From NCBI RefSeq assembly GCF_032854445.1, contig NC_088302.1, forward strand, positions 48,762,046 to 48,826,045: a stretch of 64,000 bases of DNA, written 5' to 3'. Source of the stretch: Liolophura sinensis. Its lineage: Eukaryota > Mollusca > Polyplacophora > Chitonida > Chitonidae. The notes under the pieces are model-generated. The model saw only the letters and a list, made by a program, of their open reading frames with translations, searched no databases and was not told the DNA's origin. Position numbers and translations under genes: made by a program. Below are positions 1-11,276 of this stretch, piece by piece (within the stretch, counting starts at the first letter, position 1; each line of letters opens with the position of its first letter).

Positions 1-5
1 GACTC

Positions 6-56
6 TGGGGAAACCCACGACCATCCGCAGGTTGCCACCAGACCTTCCCACGTCAA
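6..56 (-). repeat. SINE fragment (middle part)
   Basis: The stretch matches the middle of the SINE found complete at 7661-7910 and 50974-51219 (the CCCACGACCATCCGCAGG and GACCTTCCCACGT blocks), in reverse orientation. Both ends of the element are missing; the tail side is cut by the window edge. Confidence 0.7.
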
Positions 57-2314
57 CGACTCTTAGACCAATGGAATTCATAACATTCTCAATATTAGGA
101 AAGTATAACTCTTTCACATATGAACTAAGAAAAACTCTCACAGAACCGATTTGTTTTCATAAATGAAGTCATAACCATTAACCTTTCTTGTTGTTTACGA
201 GTAACGTTACCACTATCAGAACATTGTATAAAATGTAAACCAGGACAGAAAATATATGTTTTTTCGCACACAGTACGCTTCTGCCAGGAAGACCACATGC
301 GCGATTTATTAAAAAAATGGCATTGTTTTTAGAGTCACAAGCCTGTTGCACACCTGTTCACTAGGTAGGGGATTGCAACAACCCTGCCCCAGGCTTGTCA
401 TCACTGCAGAGTCAGTCAAGCAAAACTGCTAGCGAGATGAAAGACCAGAGCGGGCGAGGCTGGCTGCGTGGAAAGCTGACAAATACGATTTCCGAAAGGA
501 TGTGGGGGGGGGGGAGCGGGTGGAATATGACAGAAAAGATAACACTGTCATGCTACGTCTAACAATTTATTATATCACATACACCACATCCTCTCGAAAT
601 ATAACATCGAACCCATCACAATACCTCTCGGAGAAATTATCTGATCAGTGCGTTAATCAATGCATCATATCTTCATTCCATTATTTCCAGTTAAATTAAA
701 ATATCAAATTGAAGCTAAAGTTTGACTTTCAGATAGCAGTCTATAACCCTGTGTTAGTCGTCCATAAAATCATGGATGTAGAATGTAGAACAAAGATTGT
801 GTGCAACGGGGCGAAACATCACCAATTTGCATATGTTATGTGAATTACTTGACTACCGGAGAGAGCATATTTGACAACTAACATGCCAGCACGGTATCCT
901 TTATGCGGGAAGAGGTGTGCATTGTTAAGAGGACATTGGTCATGATATCAGGGAAGACAGCGATTGCCAGATGTGGAAAAGCAGGTAAAGACACAGTCTA
1001 GTCAAGGACGTCACAGGTAAGCATACGTTAGCCTGAAGCAGTCAAGTATGACCTGAGATATATTGTTGGAATTGAGCAATATTGCTCAGTATGGCTGAGA
1101 GAAGTTTAGTTCGTATATTGACTTAATTGATTTTAGCAAGAGTTGGTGCACAAGTATAAATACGGTGCCCATGGTAATTCTTGTGAGCATAAGTTGTTAA
1201 TCACGTCATATGCATGCAGGACAGATTGAGGACTTAAGGCAAGACATTCATTCGATACTACATGTAATAGGTATGTATGTTGATTTGCCTATCATGCCTC
1301 ATCAAAGCAGGTGTATTCCGTCAATATGACAGATTTGTCTAAATGCAATAAGACTAGGTAAAGGGGGCAAACTAAAATGTGATATTCTGTAATATTCAAC
1401 TTGTCAAAGTAGGACAGTGTAACGTACTATATTTACTATTTATCGTTGTTAGACGAGTACATATAACAAAAGTATGCAAGGACAATGAGATGACATTCAC
1501 TAACTCAATCTCGTCAAGAGTAGAAAACCACTATAAAACAAACGTCGATTCGACAAATACGCTGTTCCTGAAGATCAGATGTAGCCTGTAGTTAACTTTG
1601 TTTTGTCTGTGACATGAATGGCATGAATGACCTTATGTGACACTTAGCTTTCTTAAAAAAGTTTACCTGTGCCATGTAAAAGAAATCTGCACGTAAGACG
1701 TGCCTTTGCGTGCACGCCTAAGATGCCTGAAGTATTTCATCGCCGGCATATCTTCTTGTGCGCAGTGTGCCTTTACAATCCTTATAATGTGCAAGGAAGG
1801 TCTGTTTGTTTCATTCCGCGTCTGGTCACAGTATACTGACAGCATTACATAACTGAACAGAAAGCACCAAGACATGCCATTTTAAAGTCTTCCTTATGAA
1901 CCGAATCAGACTAGGAACTGTTGTGAGGTCGGCGCTCTAGCATGACAAATAAACGGCGTATGAATAATAAAGAACGAAAGTAGAATTTTACAAAATCAGC
2001 AACTCTTTTAGATATGATATACTATGGTTGTATACTGTAAAGAAATTCGCCACTGATTTGGCTCAGTTCGATATATGTGTTATCAAAAATGATCAAGATA
2101 TGTGTACAGCTTGAATTACATAATGATGCATGTCAGACAAATCGCGTGTTCTGAGATTGCAGTACTCCTTAGCACATCATACAACATTGACATGAGTAAA
2201 AAAGCCGTGCATATATTAGATATATTATATAAACTGATAAATTTATCTGATTTTACTCTGTAGAAAACAGTGTAAATAAGATCCCCGACAGAAGAAGAAG
2301 ATCCCCGACAGAAG
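57..2314. other. Gene-free stretch upstream of fucosyltransferase gene 1
   Basis: No ORF here has recognisable protein content, and no mobile element was identified. It holds a G tract near 505-518. Just before the start codon of the next gene, a 20-bp tandem duplication of GATCCCCGACAGAAGAAG-type sequence lies at about 2280-2317. The promoter of fucosyltransferase gene 1 must lie here, but no convincing TATA box was picked out. Confidence 0.5.
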
Positions 2315-4036
2315 ATGATCCCGGGTATGAAAGGTAGACTGAAAACCGGACGTTTCCTCCTCGTGCTCCTCTCTGGAGGTGAGTTGCACACAGTCTGACC
2401 ATAGCACCATTGTTAACCGTGTTCTCCCAGGTTTCGTTAAAGGGTGAATGGTTTAGGTTGACAAGTGGTTGATAGCATGTGACTATCGTCATGCTCTGGG
2501 TAACAATCAAAGTGAAGGAAAGCTTTCAGTGTAAGAAACAGTGCGATATACTCCAAACTTAAAAGTCCATGTTTAGAGAGACCGACATTGGTTGGATGGC
2601 GGATACATTGTATAACTGTGTAAGACCATCTATAAGACCGTCTATATCTTTTTTTCATTTCAGCATTGTTCAGTACCTATTTATGGCATTTACCTGAATC
2701 AGTGTTAAATTGGAGCCCTTCCGATGGTCGAGTGCCTATACCTGATAGTCCTTTTGTGGTGAAAGGGCAGTTGAATGTCCCAAGTGCAACTCCAACAAAG
2801 GCTTTGTCGGACCAAAACTATTTACGGTTTGTGTTACAATCAAAGCCAACAGTCGCAATAAAGGACCCTGTCCTGCTAAGCTCAAACAGATTACACATGT
2901 TGTCTAACAGTTGGATTGGTGCGGAGACTGCGATTAACGTGCCTAGTGAATCGTTTCCAGGAACTTCCTTTGACGTGCCAGAGGCTAACCGGCGTTCTCA
3001 TGTCACCGCTGAGAGCTTTAGGACGGGCAGGCCCGTGAGAATAATGAATCCAACCAACTCTGCTATCTGGCCATCCAAATCACTTCTAAAGTCAGGAAGT
3101 TCAATGGATGTTGTTGTATCTGCTTTAGTTCACCTCAATAATCACCTGAAAGCAGTAGATCACCGTTTGGGTCTGAAAAAGCAGGTAATGGACAGTTCGA
3201 ACACATATCTGTCCATACTGTTTAACGGACGTTTAGGAAATCAAATGTTTGAATTCGCATCTTTATTGGGAACTGCGCGTACCCAAGGGGTAATCCCCGT
3301 CATCCCAAAGGGCAGCAACCTGGTTAAAATTTTTAACATTAATATCACTGATTTAGATTTTGGGTTGGTTTCAAACTTTCCTCGTGTTGGGCAAAAACGT
3401 GATTGCGCTTTTGATCCTATCGAAGGCAATTTTACAAGAAATCAAACAATGAACGGTTACTTTCAGTCATGGCGATATTTCTCTGACGTTTTTGCAGAGC
3501 TACGAAACCAGTTTACATTCAAAGATGATATTGTCAAACGCGCGCGATTAGCACTTAAAACCTCTATACAGTCACAGCATCCTCATTTCTCTCTAGAGAA
3601 TGCAACATTTGTAGGTGTTCACGTCAGACGTGGTGATATGGTACAGCCTGAGATGATTCAATTTGGCTATGCTGTTGGAAGTAAAGGCTATCTTTACCAG
3701 GCCATGGACCACTTTAGGAGCAAATACAAGTCTGTGATGTTTATTGTGTGCTCTAACGACATGGAATGGACAAAGGAGACATTACCTCATCAGGTCTCCA
3801 CGTTTATCACCGGCCAGGAGGCTGAAGTGGATATTGCGATACTGTCGTTGTGTAACCACACCATTATGACCGTAGGTTCTTACGGCTGGTGGTCCGCCTG
3901 GCTGGCCGGAGGGACAACTATCTATCAGATACAACAGACGATTCCGGGTACAGAGCTGCACAAGAGGTTTAACCTGACCGATTATATGCTGCCAGACTGG
4001 ATCGGCTTGAATCAGACAATTGTGAAAGTGACGTAG
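2315..4036 (+). CDS. Galactoside alpha-1,2-fucosyltransferase (GT11), gene 1, two exons
   Basis: Predicted type II Golgi enzyme that transfers fucose from GDP-L-fucose to the 2-OH of galactose on glycans. Exon 1 (2315-2378) reads MIPGMKGRLKTGRFLLVLLS and ends in phase 1 at donor GTGAGT (2379). The acceptor follows a pyrimidine tract and ends at 2663; exon 2 runs 2664-4036. The joined product is 478 residues: a basic tail, a signal anchor at about 14-29, a long stem, then the catalytic domain. GT11 marks are GRLGNQMFEFASLLG (about 210-224), HVRRGD (341-346, the donor-binding motif of alpha-1,2/1,6 fucosyltransferases), CSNDMEW (384-390) and NHTIMTVGSYGWWSAW. Several N-X-S/T sites lie in the lumenal part. 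The stem is longer than in vertebrate FUT1/FUT2. A second in-frame ATG at 2327 is possible. Family assignment is very secure; exon 1 is inferred from splice phase and its hydrophobic anchor. Confidence 0.93.
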
Positions 4037-4226
4037 TTGTATGCTCATGAGCTCTATTACGCGAAACCACAGAAATACGTCCAAATTAGTCCTTAGTAAA
4101 TGATTACCTTTCACAAAATATCAGCCTCATTGGTGCACGTAATAACATTCAAAATCACTGTTATTGCTGTAAATTTGTAATGCGGGCCGCTTTATTAGAT
4201 TTCCGAAATGAAGACTTTACTTTAAT

Positions 4227-4232
4227 AATAAA
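4227..4232 (+). promoter_or_regulatory. AATAAA poly(A) signal for fucosyltransferase gene 1
   Basis: A canonical AATAAA lies about 190 nt after the stop codon of gene 1, in AT-rich sequence with no competing gene. The cleavage site itself is not visible. Confidence 0.5.
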
Positions 4233-4839
4233 GAGTATATATATTAGTCTGGTATTTTCAATAATATGTCAATAATAAGAGTTATTTTAGGTAAATGAAT
4301 GAAAATTCGATCAAGAAATATGAATTGTTCGCGAAAAATTTCCTGTATATAACCACCGATATAAATATTCGTAATGGTATTCAGAGGAGCGTAATGCTGC
4401 ATGCCATATCACTGTATAACTGACTGTGTGCACAATCCAGAAAACCTTATGTTGTTATATACTTTTTAATTCTTACGTTTCCAAGGTTAAAGGTATAGTT
4501 TTATTTACACGGCCCGATATTTTTTTTTTCGGAAATCCAACATTTTTCTTAGTGCTTTGAAACGGACAATAAATTTTCTAGAGCTACGTGTAAGCCAATT
4601 CCCTGTCACTCGTAAATCAGAGTTCCATTGTAAACTGTTATATTCCGGAGTTTGGCCTACACTATCATTGCTATAAATATAAAAATCAACCCATCATGCA
4701 GAAATCACGATGACCTCCACGCAGAAGGCTTTAGTAAGATTTTTATATGCGGCTATGATGAGGTTTGGGGAAAAAATTCTACTGATAGATCAATATGGAT
4801 TATCGCAAGAATCCACTGCGCAATTGTAACTCGAGAGAT
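4233..4839. other. Gene-free stretch
   Basis: AT-rich, with no ORF of recognisable content. It ends where the tandem block of segmental duplication copy A begins. Confidence 0.4.
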
Positions 4840-5215
4840 CACTGCGCAAATGTTGTAACTCGAAGCAATGTGCAATGTTGTAACTTCGAGATCCACCACT
4901 CAAATGATGCTACATTCAATGAGTTACGGCACAAACTTCAAACTGTTGTAACTTCGGAAGTCACCAAGTAAACGTTGCTATACTCAGTGAGTTAAGGCAC
5001 AAATGTTATAATGCGGGGCAGTGTGTTATGTTGTAATTTTGGGAATCAACACGCATATGTTGTTATACTCAATGAGTTAAGGTACATATGTTGGAATGCG
5101 GGGCAATGTGTTATGTTGTAACTTCGGGAGTCACCGCGCAAATATTATATTCAATGATCAACCAATGTGGGACTGTTGTAACTGAGTGCGCAAATTTTGT
5201 GGCTACATAATGTTG
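4840..5215. repeat. Tandem repeat of about 95 bp, copy A
   Basis: Blocks such as TTGTAACTTCGGGAGTCACC and TATACTCAATGAGTTA recur roughly every 85-95 bp, about four times and with divergence. The same array lies at 48330-48650 in copy B. No coding content. Confidence 0.65.
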
Positions 5216-5478
5216 CCCTCAACTGATACACCGATATAACAGTTTCCGTTGCCCACAAAGTGAAGGCTGGTTAGAAAAATAACACTATTGCTCCGGTTCA
5301 CTAGCAGAAAAAAGCCTAAGCAGATTTTAAGTCACTAATATCATAAACGAAGCTCTAACCTACCTATCATTTTGCTCGATCGACTGGACCCTCTTGTAGG
5401 TGAAGCGGTACTGTGGGGATGTGGACCATAGCTCTTGGAATAAAATGGTCAAATAATGTTTTCCTACATTTTTTTTGT

Positions 5479-5540
5479 GAGAGGCTTCTGGATCATTACG
5501 CTGCGCTAGAGCGCTAAGCAGTTGAGCCACGGAGTCCCCT
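5479..5540 (-). repeat. SINE tRNA-head fragment
   Basis: The stretch ending GAGCCACGGAGTCCCCT matches the tRNA-like head of the local SINE in reverse orientation, including the box A complement. The body and tail are absent here. A shorter trace is at the matching place in copy B (about 48957-48990). Confidence 0.6.
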
Positions 5541-5689
5541 GCTACACTTAGAGTTATAAAATGGAGCCAGGTGTAAATAAGCCATGTTCATTTCTGTCAG
5601 TGTAATGCGGTTTTGGAGCTTTTAAAGTCCAGATTAAAGGATGAAGGAAGTACTCTGGAAATACATGTCTAATTGACTTTAGTTCCAGC

Positions 5690-5770
5690 TGTAGTGTAAT
5701 GGTAAGCCGGCATATCCACTTGGTAAGAATTTCGTTTGGACTTGGAGGTCGTGGGTTTTAGTTCGGGTAA
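5690..5770 (+). repeat. tRNA-like relic, copy A
   Basis: TAGTGTAATGG fits the pol III box A consensus. About 60 nt downstream, GGGTTTTAGTTC is a degraded box B. The spacing is tRNA-like, but no full cloverleaf forms. It is probably a relic of a tRNA-derived SINE rather than a working tRNA gene. The counterpart is at 49040-49128. Confidence 0.35.
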
Positions 5771-5849
5771 ATAACCTCAACATTCGGACATTTTTTTAGT
5801 AAAAAAATTAATTTATATATATAAATATAATGAATACATACACGTAAAC

Positions 5850-7653
5850 ACCCGCTTGTCTGCTGACACAGTTCTCAGTTTGCCAGCGATTGGATAAATC
5901 CCAGCCTTACCACCTTACTACTTCATCGTCATTTGACCTGTTGAAAAACAGCAATGGATACTCCACCTACCACCGAGCAAAATTCCACGTATCGGTACCA
6001 CCCAAGTCAGCCCATTCGCCTTGCTACTGTTAGCTTGGTATATGTTTTCAGTTCATGTTTATATATAATTACCCTAACCAATAGGTAGCTCTATAGGAGT
6101 TATATCATCTTCAATGCACACACTTTACTGGCCGCAATCTTTGCAAACCATGTATATTTTATCAAGCCAGGCACTTTGCATGTAGCTACATTCACTGCCA
6201 AGTGGGAATAACCGAACCACCTCACTTGATGGTTAATGGATGTTAAAAAGTATCAAAGTATCCAATAAAATAGCACAAGTTATTTTCTTTAATGATGGGG
6301 AGAAGACACAAATTTTCCACAAATTTCAATGATGACGGAAAAACATAGGTAATGTTCTTGGTGAATGAAAGGAATCGGTAACCAATAAATGTTATATCAA
6401 ACAATATTTTTGGTGGAAGGTTCATCTTCGGCACCTTTGGACAGGGTCAAGTTTTCAGAAGACAAAATAAGAAAATGCACTTTTATAATTTGCTCATCTT
6501 ATAGTCTCTCGGCTACATCTAGACGTCGGACATATGTTTTCTGATCACCACCGTCTGTTGTAGGGTGTTTGACACACTAACACCTTTCATCGACACCGAG
6601 CAGTAAGAGTCATCATCAAAATAATGGTGTCTGGCACAGTGGTGTGTTCATTAACACTCGATGCATCCATCACTAGGGTTTACATTAATGGCCATTAGCA
6701 AGAGTATAAATATAGATAGATTTACTTTTTTTCTTGTTACATTTTTTCCTCACCCAATAAAACGCTGGTGTGACCAAATTTGAATCAGTGACGTCACAGA
6801 AATATGCTTTGCTTGAAATCCTTCATTTCATGGTCTTTTGGGAGAATGTACTTCGGGGGATTGTTCTGAATACACAATTCCTGACGAGTGTTTCATTTCA
6901 TCTGCTTTACGTTAGTTTTTGGTTTGCCCTTGATCTAAAAGTAGTCACCTATACCCTTTATGAAAAGTGTTTAGAAGCCTTAGCCTAAGACATTTCTTAT
7001 AATAAATATTTATTATAAACCAAACTATACATCACAAGCGAATAGCAATGAGAGTGTAATTATGACTCATCAAAGTTACGAGAATTACCTCACCATTTAC
7101 TTAATTGAGCAAATTTACCTTATCTAACCTAAATATTTATGGTTGTAAACGAAGTACATAGGTATGGGTATCTAGCCAAATTGCATCAAACCATCCCCAA
7201 ACCTCACACATTTTTACATGTAAAGGTATCAGTCAAAGGAGATCATTTTGCTAAAAGATCACATTAAATACACAGCTTGTGCAGAAAAGTAGAATTTTAT
7301 ATTTTACTTTACACCATAAACAATACAAACACGATGTTAGATGTTTTATGGCGAAGAATACGAGATATACTGGCGTTTCCCTTGCTTTTCGCAATTTATA
7401 CAACATCGAAACTGATGATTTTTCATTTTCCCAAAATATGTCATATAGCTATAATTGTCAAAACTTTCATAATTTACTTTTTCTGAGCTTATAGACATGT
7501 TAGTACCAGTTAGGTTGGCCACCTCATGTGGTACCAATATCAGGTCTATTCCATGGATTAAGAAGAGGAGCTTTCCCTTCGGCACAGTCAATTAAATTGT
7601 AACGTTTAATTCTTTTCACCATTTATAACAGCAGAGAATCTCACTATTCACTA
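5850..7653. other. Gene-free stretch specific to copy A
   Basis: This sequence interrupts the alignment with copy B, where the flanks meet near 49210. It is AT-rich with only chance ORFs, and no mobile element ends were recognised. It could be inserted in A or deleted from B. Confidence 0.4.
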
Positions 7654-7660
7654 AACTTGA

Positions 7661-7910
7661 TTTATTTATTTGATTGGTCTTTCACGCCGTACTCAAGAAT
7701 GTTTCGCTTATACGACGGCGGCGGCCAGCATTATGATGGGAGGAAACCTGGCAGAGAATACGATCATCCGCAGGTTGCTGTCACGTAGGGCCGGTGAGAA
7801 AGCCAGCCTGAGCTGGACTTGAACTCACACCGACCGCATTAGTGAGAGGCTCCTGGGTCATTGCGCCTCTGGCGTACTAACCCTCTTGGCCACGGAAGTC
7901 CCCTCCACTG
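7661..7910 (-). mobile_element. Full-length tRNA-derived SINE (V-SINE/RUDI-like)
   Basis: The order on + is an ATTT-rich tail, the conserved 3' domain (CGCCGTACTCAAGAAT, TTATACGACGGCG, GGCCAGCATTATG), the middle domain, and finally the tRNA head with inverted box B (GGACTTGAACTC) and the box A region. A 7-bp target duplication AACTTGA flanks it (7654-7660 and 7911-7917). Such SINEs depend on LINE machinery and pol III transcription. Family naming is from memory of molluscan V-SINEs; the structure is directly visible. Confidence 0.85.
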
Positions 7911-7947
7911 AACTTGAAGTTTGACGCAAGCTTGAAAAATAAACAGA

Positions 7948-8660
7948 TGGGGTAGTGGAGAATGACAGGTGGAGCAGTGGTGACAGGCGGAGCGGAAAGA
8001 CAGATGTGGTAGCGGAGAATGAAAGGTGGAGCAGTGGTGACAGGAGGAGCAAAAAGACAGATGTGGTAGTGGAGAATAAAAGGTGGAGCAGTGGTGACAA
8101 GCGGAGCACGAAGACAGATGTGGTAGTGGAGAATGACAGGCGGAGCAGTGGTGACAGGCGGAGCACAAGGACAGATGTGGTAGTGGAAAGACAGGTGGAG
8201 AAGTGGTGACAGACGGAGTACAAAGACAGATGTGGTAGTGGAAAATGACAGGTGGAGCAGTAGTGACAGGCGGAGCACAAAGACAGATGTGGTAGTGGAG
8301 AGACAGGCGGAGCAAGGAAGATAGGAGGTGGATGGTGGAAAAGGCCAGACAGAGAAGTAGGGAATTTTAGGCGGAGCAATGATTGTAGGAGGTGGAGCAG
8401 TGGAGAAGGCCAGGCGGAGCAGTAGGGAAATTTAGGCGAAGCAATGAAGATAGGAGGCGGAGCAGTGGAGAAGGCCAGGCGGAGTAGTATAAAAGAAAGA
8501 AGCAAGCAAAATATAAAAAAAAACAAGTAGAGAAGTAGAAAGAGCCAGGCGGTATAATGGAGACGGGCAAGTAAGGAAAGCCAAGCCAATCAGTATAGAA
8601 ATATAGGTTAAATGGGAAGAAAGTCAAGCGGGGCAGTCAGACACCCCAGGCAGAGTACCA
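7948..8660. repeat. GA-rich minisatellite
   Basis: Variable tandem units built from GGTGGAGCAGTGGTGACAGG and GACAGATGTGGTAGTGGAGA. The array is almost free of stop codons on both strands, so it produces long spurious frames. From about 8670 the same motif continues on the opposite strand. Confidence 0.85.
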
Positions 8661-9120
8661 TTCTTCTCTGCTCCGCCTGTCTTTCCCTACTGCTCCGCCT
8701 GACTTTCTCCACTGCCCCACCTGGTTTTCTCCAAAGCTTCACCTGGCTCTCGTCACTGCTCATCCTTGTTTTCCCTACTTCTCCACCTGATTTACTATAC
8801 TACTGCGCTCTCTCCACTGCCTCACCTGTCTTTCAATATTGCCACGCCTGACTTTCTTCACTACCACACCTGACTTTCTCCATTATTACGCCTGGCTTAT
8901 TCCACTACAACGCCTGACTTTCCGCACTACCCCATCTTACTTTCCCCATTATCACGCCTGGCCTTTCCCACCACAACGCCTGGCTTTCTCCATTTCCACA
9001 CCTGAATTTCTCGACTACCACACCTGTCTTTCTCCACTACCACACTTCTCCATTACCACGTCTGGCTTTTTCCACTACAGCGCCTGACTTTCTCCATTGT
9101 CACGCTTGATTTCTCCACTA
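8661..9120. repeat. CT-rich minisatellite, left part
   Basis: Tandem units of about 20-22 bp of the type CTTTCTCCACTACCACACCTG, the complement of the preceding GA-rich array. The array continues at 12989-13345, having been split by the LTR retrotransposon. A closely related, longer array is at 49215-50715. Confidence 0.85.
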
Positions 9121-9124
9121 CCAT

Positions 9125-9309
9125 TGTTATGTATGACTATTTAACGTTTTCATGTACTGTTAGTCTGCGGATCTTTGTGAAAGCATAACAGGCCCTGTGT
9201 ACAGCTGTGTACATATATGTACAGCGCGGACCGGATGGAAAGCACCTTGTTCAATGCTTTGTTTATTTCACCGAGTCTGTTTTCTGTTGCTGTTTTCAAT
9301 ACCGTAACA
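9125..9309 (+). repeat. 5' LTR
   Basis: 185 bp, beginning TGTTATGTATG and ending CCGTAACA. It is repeated at 12813-12984. The 13 extra bases relative to the 3' LTR lie in the TGTACAGCTGTGTACATAT region, where short TGTAC repeats make a slippage indel plausible. Confidence 0.9.
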
Positions 9310-9314
9310 GAAAT

Positions 9315-9332
9315 TGGGGGCTTGTCCGGAAA
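9315..9332 (+). promoter_or_regulatory. Primer binding site, tRNA-Pro-like
   Basis: TGGGGGCTTGTCCGGAAA begins five bases after the 5' LTR. It resembles the well-known tRNA-Pro primer site of gammaretroviruses at about 15 of 18 positions. The tRNA identity is inferred from that resemblance. Confidence 0.65.
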
Positions 9333-9437
9333 CTGATAGTTTCCCTTTTGTTTTGCACCGGATATTTGAAGTTAAACATATGTGAGAAGCGATTGCTTAA
9401 TTTTAACGGTGAATGATTCAGTGGCTAAATATTTACA

Positions 9438-11273
9438 ATGGGAGATTTTGATCCTAAACAGTTTGTTAATGCGCCCGATCAAGATGTTTTTGAGAGTTTA
9501 AAGAAGGAAGACTTGGTTAAGTTAGGGACATTTTTAGGTTTGTCCGTAAAGTGTTCATGGAGGAAAAGAGATATGCAGTATACTTTGTTGAAACATTTAG
9601 TGGAGATAGGTAAGTTTGATAGTTCTGCATTATCTGATTATGAGTTCGAGGGTCAGTCTGATGCCGAGCTTAAGTTTAAGCAGTTTGAGTTAAAGTTGAG
9701 ATTGGAGAAAGAGGAAAGAGAGAAAGAAAAAGAGAGGGAACATGAGATACAGTTTAAAAAGTTGAAAATGCAGAGAGAGGAAAGAGAGAGGGAAGTGCAG
9801 AGAGAGGAAAGGGAAGTGCAGAGAGAGGAAAGAGAGAGGAAAGTGCAGAGAGAGGAGAGAGAGAGGCAAGAAAGAGAGAGGGAAAGAGAATTGGAGTTCC
9901 AAATGAAAAAGTTAGAGGTAGAGAGAGATGAGAAACCGGGTCCTTCCGGTAGACAGGGTTCAGGATTTGATGTGACCAAATACATTCGGTTAGTTCCATC
10001 CTTTCAGGAAAAAGAGGTGGATAAGTATTTTCTGCATTTTGAGAAAATTGCAAATAGCTTGAAGTGGCCTAAAGAGTTCTGGACTATGTTATTACAGAGT
10101 GTGCTAATTGGAAAGGCCAGGGAAATTTACACTCAGTTAAGTGTAGAGAATGCTTCCAATTATGACTATGTGAAAGAGGTAATTTTGAAGGGTTATGAAT
10201 TGGTGCCTGAAGCTTACCGCCAGAAATTTCGTAACTGTGAAAAAGGTAGAGATCAGACATACGTTGAGTTTGGTCGAGCTAAGGAGCAGTTGTTTGATTG
10301 CTGGTGTATTGCCAAGAAAATAGGCAAGGATTTTGAAAGTTTGCGTCAGCTTGTGCTGGTAGAAGAGTTCAAGCGTTGTATTCATAGTGATGTAAAGGTG
10401 TTCGTTGATGAGCAGAAGGCGAGTACACTTGAAGAGGCAGCCAGTTTAGCTGATGATTATTCCTTGACACATAAGGTTACATACACGGGTAAGCCATTTA
10501 ATTCATTTATACGTAGAAATACCCAGTCACATGCAACAGGTAGAGGTAGCTCTATACAGAAGAGTTCTACACCAGGCTCCAGTGGTTCTACAGCTCATAG
10601 TTCACGTAGTTCAGATTGGAATGGTAGTCCTCGAAATAGGGTCACTTGTAATTTTTGCAAGCGGGAAGGTCACGTGATGAGTGAATGTTACAAGTTGAAA
10701 AGGAGACGGGAAGCTCAGAATGAGTCTAAGCCCACAGATCTTTGTGTTACAATGCACAAAACATTGCCCGAAGTTACATCAGCAGTTAAAAGCAGATCTG
10801 AGTTAGCTGATACGGGATTGGATAAGATTCCCAAATGCTCTATGGATAGCTTCGCTCCGTTTATCAATTCTGGTTCAGTGTCGCTTAGAAGCGACATGTC
10901 TTGTGCTACCCCTATAAAGATATTAAGGGATACTGGGGCATCTCAGTCTCTGTTGTTGATGAATACTCTGCCCTTTTCTGAAGAGTCATACTCTGGGGTT
11001 CGTGCCCTTATTAGAGGAGTAGAGTCTAGTGACTTTGTCAGTGTTCCCCTTCATGATATTTATTTGTCATCAGATTTGATATCTGGACCTGTCAGGGTAG
11101 GCATTAAGCCTTCATTACCTTTTGAGGGTATTCATTTGTTGTTGGGAAATGACTTAGCACATGATAAAGTTACTGTTGATCCCTTAATGGTTGATAAGCC
11201 TTCTCTGAATTCAGTCACAGAGCCAGTTGAAAGCGAGATAGCGGGTTTATATCCGTCCTGTGTTGTTACATGA
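9438..11273 (+). CDS. Gag-protease polyprotein of the LTR element
   Basis: 611 residues from an ATG 129 nt after the 5' LTR. The N-terminal 60 residues are a helical SAP-like segment (LVKLGTFLGLSVKCSWRKRD). Residues about 75-165 are a charged Glu/Arg/Lys coiled coil. Residues about 175-350 resemble a capsid fold of the SCAN/retrotransposon Gag type (KYFLHFEKIANSLKWP, AREIYTQLS, AYRQKFRN). A CCHC zinc knuckle, CNFCKREGHVMSEC, lies near residue 410. The protease motif DTGAS lies near 500, followed by the usual LLLGNDLA segment. Translation ends at TGA 11271-11273, and the next coding block continues in the same frame one codon later. Gag would package the element RNA and the protease would process the polyprotein. 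The stop may be a nonsense mutation or a readthrough site. Confidence 0.88.
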   Translation: MGDFDPKQFVNAPDQDVFESLKKEDLVKLGTFLGLSVKCSWRKRDMQYTLLKHLVEIGKFDSSALSDYEFEGQSDAELKFKQFELKLRLEKEEREKEKEREHEIQFKKLKMQREEREREVQREEREVQREERERKVQREERERQERERERELEFQMKKLEVERDEKPGPSGRQGSGFDVTKYIRLVPSFQEKEVDKYFLHFEKIANSLKWPKEFWTMLLQSVLIGKAREIYTQLSVENASNYDYVKEVILKGYELVPEAYRQKFRNCEKGRDQTYVEFGRAKEQLFDCWCIAKKIGKDFESLRQLVLVEEFKRCIHSDVKVFVDEQKASTLEEAASLADDYSLTHKVTYTGKPFNSFIRRNTQSHATGRGSSIQKSSTPGSSGSTAHSSRSSDWNGSPRNRVTCNFCKREGHVMSECYKLKRRREAQNESKPTDLCVTMHKTLPEVTSAVKSRSELADTGLDKIPKCSMDSFAPFINSGSVSLRSDMSCATPIKILRDTGASQSLLLMNTLPFSEESYSGVRALIRGVESSDFVSVPLHDIYLSSDLISGPVRVGIKPSLPFEGIHLLLGNDLAHDKVTVDPLMVDKPSLNSVTEPVESEIAGLYPSCVVT

Positions 11274-11276
11274 GCT

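Noticed and set aside
5690..5770. Functional tRNA gene
   Set aside because: Box A is good but box B is degraded and no acceptor, anticodon and T stems pair. The duplicate copy has the same defects.
7839..8627. Long open frames through the GA-rich minisatellite (minus strand, up to 243 codons)
   Set aside because: They are translations of a stop-poor tandem repeat, open in several frames at once, with no domain or start context.
9653..10053. Minus-strand Ser/Leu-rich frames opposite the Gag coiled coil
   Set aside because: Antisense shadow of the Glu/Arg-rich plus-strand coding region.
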